Source: Candidatus Oleimmundimicrobium americanum (lineage in GTDB: Bacteria > Actinomycetota > Aquicultoria > UBA3085 > Oleimmundimicrobiaceae). From it: 30,223 nucleotides of DNA. The stretch is from positions 45,765 to 75,987 of the forward strand of contig DFBH01000069.1 in the NCBI GenBank assembly GCA_002366545.1, read 5' to 3'. The notes below the pieces were generated by a model, which was given only the letters and a program-made list of their open reading frames with translations, did not search any database and was not told the origin of the DNA. Below, one piece after another: positions 7,671 through 13,325 of this stretch. Numbering within the stretch: the stretch's first letter is position 1; every line of letters starts with the position of its first letter. Both the position numbers and the translations under genes were made by a program.

Positions 7671-8141
7671 TTGAAGATTGCAATTGGCAGCGACCACGCT
7701 GGTTATGAGTTAAAGGAAAAAATAAAGCAGTTTTTAAAAGAAGAAAATTTGGAGTTTTTTGATGCCGGCACAAATAACTCGGATTCAGTCGATTATCCCG
7801 ATTATGCTGAAAGAGTTGCTGAAGCGGTGGCGGCGGGTGAGTTTGATAGGGGTATCATTGTTTGTGGTTCGGGAATAGGTGTCGCGATGACAGCAAATAA
7901 AATTCCCGGAATAAGAGCCGCTGTTTGCAACGATCTCGAATCAGCGCGTCTCAGTAGAGAGCATAATGATGCAAATGTTCTCGCAGTGGGAGGGCGCGTA
8001 ATTGATGAAAAAAAAGCGAAGGAGATTGTAGATTTGTGGCTTAAAACCAAATTTATAGGTGGAAGGCATTTAAAAAGACTTGAGAAGATTGCTAAGCTGG
8101 AAAAAAAATATTCTTTAAAGAGAGGAGAGGCGGGACAATGA
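7671..8141 (+). CDS. rpiB: Ribose-5-phosphate isomerase B
   Basis: Interconverts ribose 5-phosphate and ribulose 5-phosphate in the pentose phosphate pathway. Family marks: GSDHAGYELKE at the N-terminus, the catalytic Cys65 in VCGSGIGVAMTANK, and SREHNDANVLAVGGRVI. 156 residues, slightly longer than the usual ~149 because of a charged C-terminus. It starts with TTG at 7671 behind GGGAGAGAAG. Its TGA stop overlaps the glyA ATG by four bases (ATGA), which indicates translational coupling. LacAB/RpiB relatives acting on allose or galactose phosphates exist, but the context favours RpiB. Confidence 0.94.
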   Translation: MKIAIGSDHAGYELKEKIKQFLKEENLEFFDAGTNNSDSVDYPDYAERVAEAVAAGEFDRGIIVCGSGIGVAMTANKIPGIRAAVCNDLESARLSREHNDANVLAVGGRVIDEKKAKEIVDLWLKTKFIGGRHLKRLEKIAKLEKKYSLKRGEAGQ

Positions 8142-9379
8142 AAAATTTAGAGGAAGTTGATCCCGAGGTAGCTACAGCCGTAAAGGACGAGTTAAGACGG
8201 CAGCAAGGGACATTGGAGCTTATTGCTTCGGAAAACTTTGCAAGTTTGGCCGTAATGAGAGCTACCTGTTCTGTTTTAACGAACAAATATGCGGAAGGTT
8301 ATCCCGGTAAAAGATATTACGGCGGTTGCGGTTTTGTTGATGTAGCTGAGCAGTTAGCCATAGAACGTGCCAAAATTCTTTTTGAGGCAGAGCACGTAAA
8401 TGTTCAGCCTCACAGTGGTTCTCAAGCAAATATGGCGGTGTATTTTTCTTGTTTGAAACCCGGCGATAAAGTTATGGGCTTGGAATTAAGCCATGGTGGT
8501 CATTTAACTCACGGTAGTCCGGTTAACTTTTCGGGTCAGTTATACGATTTTGTTTTTTATGGTGTCAATAAAGATACCGAGATGTTTGATTATGATGAAA
8601 TTTTAGAAATCGCAAAGAAACACGGACCAAAAATGATAATCGCGGGAGCGAGCGCATATCCGCGAACCATTGATTTTGAGGCTTTTCGCAGGATAGCTGA
8701 TGAAGTTAATGCTTATTTAATGGTGGATATTGCTCACATTGCCGGTTTAGTTGCTGCCGGCATTCATCCAAGTCCCATGCCTTGCGCACAATTTGTGACC
8801 ACTACTACCCATAAGACTCTGCGAGGACCCAGGGGTGGAATGATCTTTTGTGAAGAAAGATTTGCTAAGTCAATAGACAAAATGGTTTTTCCCGGTATTC
8901 AAGGCGGGCCTTTAATGCACGAAATAACCGCTAAGGCTGTTTGTTTAAAGGAAGCTCTAACTGATGAATTTAAGGATTATCAAAGACAGATTGTTGAAAA
9001 CTCTAAAGCTTTGGCAAGAGTTTTTAAAGATAATGGATATCGTTTAGTATCCGGAGGGACTGATAATCATTTATTTTTAGTTGATTTAACCGATAAGGAG
9101 ATTACCGGGAGGGAAGCGGAGGTTTATCTCGAGAATGTGGGGATTATTATAAACCGAAGCACCATACCTTTTGAAACAAAAAGCCCCTTTGTTACAAGTG
9201 GAATTAGAGTGGGCACCCCCGCGATAACAACTCGGGGTATGAAAGAAAATGAAATGGGGAAAATTGGGGAGCTAATGATAAAAACTTTGGAAAATATAGG
9301 TAATGAAAAAGTTCACACGGAAGTAAAAAAGGAAGTTAAAAAACTTTGTGAGGGGTTCCCGCTCTATCCGGAACTGTAG
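8138..9379 (+). CDS. glyA: Serine hydroxymethyltransferase
   Basis: PLP enzyme converting serine and tetrahydrofolate into glycine and methylene-tetrahydrofolate, the one-carbon donor for ThyX encoded upstream. 413 residues, typical. Recognisable blocks: LELIASENFAS, YAEGYPGKRYYGGC, NVQPHSGSQANMAVY, the PLP lysine K226 in TTTTHKTLRGPRGG, and GIRVGTPAITTRGM near the C-terminus. The ATG lies in ATGA overlapping the rpiB stop. The TAG stop at 9377-9379 is followed immediately by tandem TAGATAGA-type sequence, the beginning of a long repeat-filled gap. Confidence 0.97.
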   Translation: MKNLEEVDPEVATAVKDELRRQQGTLELIASENFASLAVMRATCSVLTNKYAEGYPGKRYYGGCGFVDVAEQLAIERAKILFEAEHVNVQPHSGSQANMAVYFSCLKPGDKVMGLELSHGGHLTHGSPVNFSGQLYDFVFYGVNKDTEMFDYDEILEIAKKHGPKMIIAGASAYPRTIDFEAFRRIADEVNAYLMVDIAHIAGLVAAGIHPSPMPCAQFVTTTTHKTLRGPRGGMIFCEERFAKSIDKMVFPGIQGGPLMHEITAKAVCLKEALTDEFKDYQRQIVENSKALARVFKDNGYRLVSGGTDNHLFLVDLTDKEITGREAEVYLENVGIIINRSTIPFETKSPFVTSGIRVGTPAITTRGMKENEMGKIGELMIKTLENIGNEKVHTEVKKEVKKLCEGFPLYPEL

Positions 9380-9436
9380 GTAGATAGATAGATAGCGTAT
9401 AGCTTATGGCAGAGAGCAGAGAGCAGAGAGCAGAGA
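9380..9436 (+). repeat. Heptamer array after glyA
   Basis: Directly after the glyA stop comes (TAGA)-type tetramer sequence to 9395, then drifted heptamers, then four exact GCAGAGA units at 9409-9436. It belongs to the same + strand family as the arrays after prmC, tsaC and atpB. Confidence 0.8.
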
Positions 9437-9498
9437 GCACGGAGCTTAGTGCTTGGAGTATAAAAAATAAAAGGGTAAAGAAGAATTGGAAATTGCCA

Positions 9499-9514
9499 TG
9501 CCTACCGGCAGGCA
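9499..9514. repeat. Short palindromic element, TGCCTACCGGCAGGCA
   Basis: Near-palindrome centred on CCGG. Variants recur at 17731-17751, 20322-20335 (opposite orientation) and 29464-29484. Here it interrupts a pair of ATTGGAAATT repeats (9485-9495 and 9519-9529). Confidence 0.7.
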
Positions 9515-9618
9515 GGAAGATTGGAAATTTTAAAGCTTTAAAACCAAAAGGAAAATAATTTTACAATTAGCTGCGAAGCAGCAGATAGAGGGTAAAGGGA
9601 ACTGGCGACACAGTAATA

Positions 9619-9698
9619 TGGCGACGTAGAAACATAGCAACTTAGAAACCAAGTAGCCATGTAGCCAAGAAACTAAGGGACCAGATAACTCCCGACTA
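9619..9698 (+). repeat. Degenerate 8-base phased array
   Basis: Ten successive octamers fit one phase without slippage, for example TAGAAACA, TAGCAACT, TAGAAACC and AAGAAACT; the rough consensus is WAGNAACY. The last units merge into ACTCCCGACTA, which occurs twice (9688-9698 and again about 20 bases later). Confidence 0.65.
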
Positions 9699-9784
9699 TC
9701 CGCTAAGAGACTCCCGACTAGTTAGGGGCTAACAGCCACGTAAAAGTAAAGAACAACTCACGTGGCAAGCTGAATTTGAAAGCT

Positions 9785-9842
9785 AAACCCTTCTCTTCCT
9801 CCCCCTTGATGGGGGAGGGTTAGGGTGGGGGTGAAGGGGTTT
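9785..9842 (+). repeat. G/C-rich hairpin element followed by T-rich DNA
   Basis: The inner stem CCTCCCCC/GGGGGAGG (9798-9805, 9811-9818) around TTGAT is enclosed by the outer pairing AAACCCTTC/GAAGGGGTTT (9785-9793, 9833-9842, one bulge). T-rich sequence follows, so it could also end transcripts. A diverged copy lies at about 20281-20356 and is interrupted there by the palindromic element. Confidence 0.6.
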
Positions 9843-9922
9843 TAAGCATTTTTAGTTTTTATTTTTTTAGCTAGAGACTGGCTTAAAAGGCTGCTTTTAA
9901 TTGTTTTTTAGCCCTTAGCTTT

Positions 9923-9969
9923 TGACTTGAACTATCAGCTATCGGCTATCGAGGCCGCAAGGCCGGGCT
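9923..9969 (+). repeat. Dispersed intergenic unit, copy 2
   Basis: Second copy of the unit described at 6221-6293: the first 21 bases are identical, then GCTATCGAGGCCGCAA. In this copy GGCC-GCAA-GGCC is a perfect short hairpin. Confidence 0.7.
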
Positions 9970-10014
9970 ACTTAGCTAAGGGCTGGCTTAAAAGGCTGCT
10001 TTTTTTATGTTTTC

Positions 10015-10063
10015 GCTGGGAGCTGGGAGCTGGTGGCTGGAGACTGGTAGTTGGCTAATGGCT
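10015..10063 (+). repeat. Heptamer array, GCTGGGA type
   Basis: Seven units in strict 7-base phase, from GCTGGGA (twice) through GCTGGTG, GCTGGAG and ACTGGTA to more drifted copies. It is a GCTGG-rich branch of the heptamer family, merging into the 13-base array that follows. Confidence 0.75.
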
Positions 10064-10150
10064 GAATTTAAAGCTGCCTTTCAGGGCTGGTCTTGAGGGC
10101 TGTATTTCAAGGCTGTTTTAAAAGGCTGGTCTTGAGGGCTGTTTTTTTCA
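10061..10150 (+). repeat. Degenerate 13-base phased array before the dCMP deaminase gene
   Basis: GCTG cores start at 10061, 10073, 10086, 10099, 10112, 10125 and 10138: one step of 12, then five of exactly 13. The unit GCTGGTCTTGAGG occurs twice. 23 consecutive bases from 10085 match 7062 onward with one difference, tying this array to the one upstream of the phosphatase gene. Confidence 0.85.
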
Positions 10151-10174
10151 TTTAAAAAATGGGGTGTATTCGAA

Positions 10175-10621
10175 ATGGACCGTCCGACTTGGGATGAATA
10201 TTTTATGAAAATAGCTGAGGATGTTTCAACCCGATCAACTTGTTTGCGTCGGCAAGTTGGCGCGGTTATCGTAAAGGATAAGATGATTTTAGCTACCGGC
10301 TATAATGGTGCACCATCAAGATTAAAACATTGCCTAGAAGTTGGTTGTGTTAGGGAGATTCAAAACATATCTTCCGGAGAAAAACACGAGTTATGCAGGG
10401 GTCTTCATGCTGAACAAAACGCCATCATCCAAGCGGCTCTTCATGGTGTAAAAATTAAAGAGGCTTTGATATATACCACACACCAGCCCTGTATTCTTTG
10501 TACTAAAATGCTGATAAATGCGAGTCTAAAGGGAATCATTTATCGAGACAGTTATCCGGATTCACTGGCCGAGAAAATGATTGAAGAGGCAGAAATTAAA
10601 ATAAGGCAATTAAAAAAGTAA
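10175..10621 (+). CDS. dCMP/cytidine deaminase family zinc protein (ComEB-like dCMP deaminase)
   Basis: Zinc-dependent deaminase, most likely converting dCMP to dUMP and so feeding ThyX. The zinc and catalytic site is visible: HAE (His78, Glu80) in CRGLHAEQNAI, and PCILC with Cys106 and Cys109. The N-terminal PTWDEYFMKIAEDVSTRSTCLRRQVGA and GYNGAPSRLKHC are characteristic of the dCMP deaminase/ComEB group rather than cytidine deaminase. 148 residues. The ATG start has a weak G-rich ribosome site (GGGGTG). It lies where Firmicutes often carry comEB or upp, between glyA and the atp genes. Confidence 0.93.
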   Translation: MDRPTWDEYFMKIAEDVSTRSTCLRRQVGAVIVKDKMILATGYNGAPSRLKHCLEVGCVREIQNISSGEKHELCRGLHAEQNAIIQAALHGVKIKEALIYTTHQPCILCTKMLINASLKGIIYRDSYPDSLAEKMIEEAEIKIRQLKK

Positions 10622-10640
10622 AAAATTTTAAAAAAATCTC

Positions 10641-10670
10641 TTGTCATAAGTATTTACTTTATGGCATTAT
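10641..10670 (+). promoter_or_regulatory. Candidate promoter for the atp operon
   Basis: TTGTCA (5 of 6) at 10641-10646, an 18-base spacer, then CATTAT at 10665-10670. If used, transcription would begin near 10677, just upstream of the ATG at 10688, and would exclude the earlier in-frame ATG at 10661. Weak evidence, by eye. Confidence 0.3.
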
Positions 10671-10687
10671 TTAAAAGTTGTGATTTG

Positions 10688-10942
10688 ATGTTAAGTGAAA
10701 AAGATAAAGATAATAAACCATGGCTAAGTGAAGTTAGAGGATATGGCAATATAGGGATAGATTTAGCTTGTGCTATTTTGGTAGGGTTTGGCATAGGTTA
10801 TTTATTGGATAAATGGTTGGGCACGACCCCTTTGTTTATGATTGTGGGAGTTTTGTGGGGAGTTGCAAGCGCGTTTTTGTTACTTTATCACAAAATCAAA
10901 CTTGAAGAAGAAGAGAAAGATAAGGACAAACGGAAGGGTTGA
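10688..10942 (+). CDS. atpZ: AtpZ/AtpI-family membrane protein of the ATP synthase operon
   Basis: Small two-helix membrane protein at the head of the atp operon. The segment NIGIDLACAILVGFGIGYLLDKWLG followed by TPLFMIVGVLWGVASAFLLLY matches the AtpZ family pattern (GYLLDxWLGTxP, second helix). A highly charged EEEEKDKDKRK tail ends the protein. AtpZ and AtpI are proposed to form a Mg/Ca transporter or assembly helper for the c ring; this is family knowledge and not seen here. Two in-frame ATGs (10661, 10688) lack a ribosome site; I prefer 10688 because of the possible promoter upstream, giving 84 residues. The stop overlaps the next gene's likely TTG start. Confidence 0.8.
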   Translation: MLSEKDKDNKPWLSEVRGYGNIGIDLACAILVGFGIGYLLDKWLGTTPLFMIVGVLWGVASAFLLLYHKIKLEEEEKDKDKRKG

Positions 10943-11349
10943 TTTCGCTGACGAGTTACATGTCTTTAATTAGCAAGTCTATTTTAGCAAGTTTTTTGCT
11001 TTGCTTGTTAGTTGCCGTGGGGATTTATTACGAAAGAGGTGTTTCGGGGGTTTGGGGTATAGTTACAGGATTTGCAATGGCTACGACTGATTTTGGAGTA
11101 GCTTCTTATTTGGTTGTAAGATGTATGAAACGTGAAAAAAATGCGCTGGCCGCGGTTGTTTTGCCCGGTTTTTTAATTCGTTTGCCTTTAGTCCTCGGTA
11201 TAATTTATTACTTTATTAAAGTTCCCGGGATGGATATTTATGCTCTTATCGGGAGCTTTATAGCTGTTTACAGTTGTCTTTTGTTTGTGGAATTAAAATT
11301 GATAAACGATTTAGCTAAATCATCTAAGTTAGAAATTGGAAAGGGGTAA
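10939..11349 (+). CDS. atpI: ATP synthase protein I (AtpI) family
   Basis: A 136-residue protein with four hydrophobic segments (about residues 12-30, 36-58, 68-92 and 98-118), in the position of AtpI ahead of the a subunit. Sequence conservation in this family is low, so the call rests on size, topology and location. AtpI acts in c-ring assembly or Mg uptake in other bacteria. The TTG at 10939 overlaps the previous stop, but the GGAAGGG site directly abuts it, so the true start may be a little downstream (CTG 10948 or ATG 10960). Confidence 0.75.
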   Translation: MISLTSYMSLISKSILASFLLCLLVAVGIYYERGVSGVWGIVTGFAMATTDFGVASYLVVRCMKREKNALAAVVLPGFLIRLPLVLGIIYYFIKVPGMDIYALIGSFIAVYSCLLFVELKLINDLAKSSKLEIGKG

Positions 11350-11354
11350 TTACA

Positions 11355-12092
11355 TTGGATCCGCTTCATCATTTTCGTCTTCATCCCATGATTCATCTTC
11401 CTCACATCGGGCCCATCGACCCATCTATTAACATGGCGGTAATATCGATGTGGGTAGCGACTGCTCTGGTGTTTGTCATATTTTTTCTGGCATCCAGAAA
11501 AGTTAGCTTGGTTCCGAAAGGAATTCAAAATTTTGTGGAGGTAATTGTCCAGTTTGTCCGCGATGAATTTATTCTTGGCATAATGGGTAAGGAGGGGATG
11601 CCTTATCTTCCATTCATCTTGACGTTATTTGTCTTCATTTGGTTCTGTAATCTTTCAGGGCTAATTCCCGGCTTTTTTACTCCCACGAGCAACATATTTG
11701 TGACTGGAACCCTTGCGGTTATGGTATTTTTTGTTACCCATGGGATTGGAATTGTAAGGCACGGTCCTTTTAAATATTTTAAGGGTTGGGTACCCAAAGG
11801 AGTGCCTGCAGCATTAGCGCCTGTTCTTTTCATCATCGAGATTCCAAGCGCTTTTGCCAAACCTTTTTCTCTGGCAGTTCGTCTTTTTGCCAATATGCTT
11901 GCGGGACACATTGCTATTTTAATCTTTTTGGGTATGATAATTCAGTACAAGAGCTTAATCATTGCGCCTTTTCCTGTTTTAGGATGCGTTATTATTATGA
12001 TTTTAGAGCTCTTGTTTACAGCGTTACAGGCATATATCTTTGCCATTCTTTCATCATTATATATTGGGGATGCCGTTCACGGCGGGCACTAA
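11355..12092 (+). CDS. atpB: ATP synthase F0 subunit a
   Basis: Membrane stator subunit with the proton half-channels. The essential arginine is R176 in SLAVRLFANMLAGH, and the C-terminal helix with the conserved ELLFTALQAYIFAILSSLYIGDA is intact. 245 residues, normal. It starts with TTG at 11355, with AAAGGGG 8 bases upstream. The N-terminus is unusually histidine-rich: six His among the first 17 residues (HHFRLHPMIHLPH). A 185-base gap filled partly by a heptamer array separates it from atpE, although both belong to one operon. Confidence 0.96.
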   Translation: MDPLHHFRLHPMIHLPHIGPIDPSINMAVISMWVATALVFVIFFLASRKVSLVPKGIQNFVEVIVQFVRDEFILGIMGKEGMPYLPFILTLFVFIWFCNLSGLIPGFFTPTSNIFVTGTLAVMVFFVTHGIGIVRHGPFKYFKGWVPKGVPAALAPVLFIIEIPSAFAKPFSLAVRLFANMLAGHIAILIFLGMIIQYKSLIIAPFPVLGCVIIMILELLFTALQAYIFAILSSLYIGDAVHGGH

Positions 12093-12094
12093 TT

Positions 12095-12192
12095 GGCAGA
12101 TAGCAGATAGCGTATGGCTGATGGCTAATAGCTGGTAGCATATGGTTGTTGGCTGGCAGCTGGTGACTGGAGGCTGGCAGAGAGAGCAGTGA
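12095..12192 (+). repeat. Heptamer array inside the atp operon, between atpB and atpE
   Basis: Fourteen consecutive 7-base units fit one phase from 12095, beginning GGCAGAT and AGCAGAT and drifting through AGCTGGT and GGCTGGC; the rough consensus is RGCNNRT. It starts 2 bases after the atpB stop. The first 28 bases equal those at 6959-6986. The rest of the gap to 12277 shows no gene, only the strong atpE ribosome site. Confidence 0.85.
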
Positions 12193-12277
12193 GATTTTTC
12201 TCTAAGCTCCGGGCTCCAAGCTGATAAAATCTGACAACTATGAATAATGAACTAATTTAAAGAGAGGAGGAAGTATT

Positions 12278-12505
12278 TTGGACGCACAAATTATTGCTTA
12301 TGTAGCAGGAGCTGCGGCTATGGCATTGGCCGCTATGGTCTGCGGTTGGTCAATTGCTTGGTTGGCCAGGGCTTCCGTTGAGGGTTCTGCCCGTCAGCCT
12401 GAAGCGGCAGGCGGTATTCGTACGACCATGATTATCGCGGCTGCGTTGGTTGAAGCTATTTCTTTGTACACATTTGTTATTGCTATTTTATTGGTAACTA
12501 AATAA
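12278..12505 (+). CDS. atpE: ATP synthase F0 subunit c
   Basis: Two-helix ring subunit of 75 residues. The ion-binding carboxylate is E59 in AALVEAISLY, and the polar loop ARQPE at 38-42 is intact. Ile occupies the helix-1 position of the sodium-ligand Gln of Ilyobacter, and Ala rather than Ser follows E59, so proton coupling is more likely than sodium. The normally glycine-rich GxGxGxG run in helix 1 is instead GWSIAWLA (G23, W24, S25, A27, W28), with two tryptophans. It starts with TTG at 12278 after a strong GAGGAGG site, suiting the high copy number of this subunit. Confidence 0.95.
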   Translation: MDAQIIAYVAGAAAMALAAMVCGWSIAWLARASVEGSARQPEAAGGIRTTMIIAAALVEAISLYTFVIAILLVTK

Positions 12506-12527
12506 GTTTTAAGGAGGTGGATAATAG

Positions 12528-13325
12528 GTGGATGTATTATTCCACCCCGAGACGGGCCTGATTTTTTGGTCTTTGGTTTCGTTTCTTCTGCTTTTTGTTT
12601 TGCTTAAAAAATTGGCTTTTAAGCCAATTTTGGGGATGATGGAAAAGCGTGAGAACAAAATCAAAGGATCTTTAGATGAAGCCGAAAAAACTCGTCTTGA
12701 GGCAGAAAAATTATTTGCAGATTATCAAAAACAGATAGAAAATGCTCGCAAAGAAGCTCAGGTATTGATTGATGAGGGCAAAAAGGTTTCCGAAAAAATG
12801 AAGCAGGAAATTATCACGAAAGCCGAAGAAGAAGTTAAACATATGACGGAACGCGCGCGCGCCGAGATGGAGCTTCAGAAGGAAAGGGCGTTTGTTGACC
12901 TTCAAGGCAAAGTGGCTGACCTGGCTGTTTCGGCTGCTTCTAAAGTTGTAGGGAAGGTTTTGAGCGAAAAGGATCACATTAGGTTGGTTGAAGAAAGTGT
13001 TGCTGATCTTAGAAACTTAAAAGAGCTAACGGCAGTCATTGAATCAGAACAAAGCGCTTTAATTGATGCTTCTATCGAAAGCGGAGAGGGAAAGATAAAA
13101 GGTGAAGCTATTACCGCTTTACCGGTAAGCAAAAAACTTGAAAAAAAGATAGTATCTCAGCTGGAGGGGTTGATTGGCAAAAATATCGACCTCGCATTTT
13201 CCGTAGACGAGTCTATTATTGGAGGAGCTATATTCAAGATTGGAGATAGAATAATAGACGGTAGCGCAAAAAGAAAACTGGACAGTCTTGAGAAAAGCCT
13301 TGCCGAAATGGGAGTGAAAGCATGA
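12528..13325 (+). CDS. atpF: ATP synthase subunit b fused to the C-terminal domain of subunit delta
   Basis: Peripheral stalk protein of 265 residues. Residues 1-~165 look like a complete b subunit: a membrane helix at about 9-29, the PILGMMEKRENKI hinge, then a long Lys/Glu-rich coiled coil. Residues ~187-265 match only the C-terminal domain of delta (ITALPVSKKLEKKIVSQ through DESIIGGAIFKIGDRIIDGS). The ~105-residue N-terminal helical domain of delta, which normally caps F1 by binding alpha, is absent, and no separate atpH exists in the cluster. Mycobacterial b-delta fusions retain full delta; N-type ATPases have a similar short fusion but a different gene order. GTG start behind AAGGAGGTG. 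The stop overlaps atpA as ATGA. Confidence 0.9.
   Translation: MDVLFHPETGLIFWSLVSFLLLFVLLKKLAFKPILGMMEKRENKIKGSLDEAEKTRLEAEKLFADYQKQIENARKEAQVLIDEGKKVSEKMKQEIITKAEEEVKHMTERARAEMELQKERAFVDLQGKVADLAVSAASKVVGKVLSEKDHIRLVEESVADLRNLKELTAVIESEQSALIDASIESGEGKIKGEAITALPVSKKLEKKIVSQLEGLIGKNIDLAFSVDESIIGGAIFKIGDRIIDGSAKRKLDSLEKSLAEMGVKA

Larger units (their letters stand above)
9380..10174. other. Repeat-filled intergenic island between glyA and the dCMP deaminase gene
   Basis: No convincing coding sequence on either strand in ~795 bases. In order it holds: a heptamer array, a TACCGGCAGGCA palindromic element inside a GGAAATT repeat, an octamer-phased array, a GCCACGT/ACGTGGC inverted repeat (9735-9766), a G/C-rich hairpin element, copy 2 of the unit at 6221 (9923-9969), two copies of a CTGGCTTAAAAGGCTGCTTT dimer (about 9878 and 9982), a GCTGGGA heptamer array, and a 13-base phased array reaching the next gene. 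Confidence 0.75.

Noticed and set aside
9380..10150. CRISPR array
   Set aside because: Units are 7, 8 or 13 bases and contiguous, with no 25-40-base repeats, no unique spacers and no cas genes nearby.
12278..13325. N-type (sodium) ATPase operon
   Set aside because: The short b-delta fusion is reminiscent, but gene order is classical F-type, gamma and epsilon are present, and the c subunit lacks the Gln and Ser sodium ligands.
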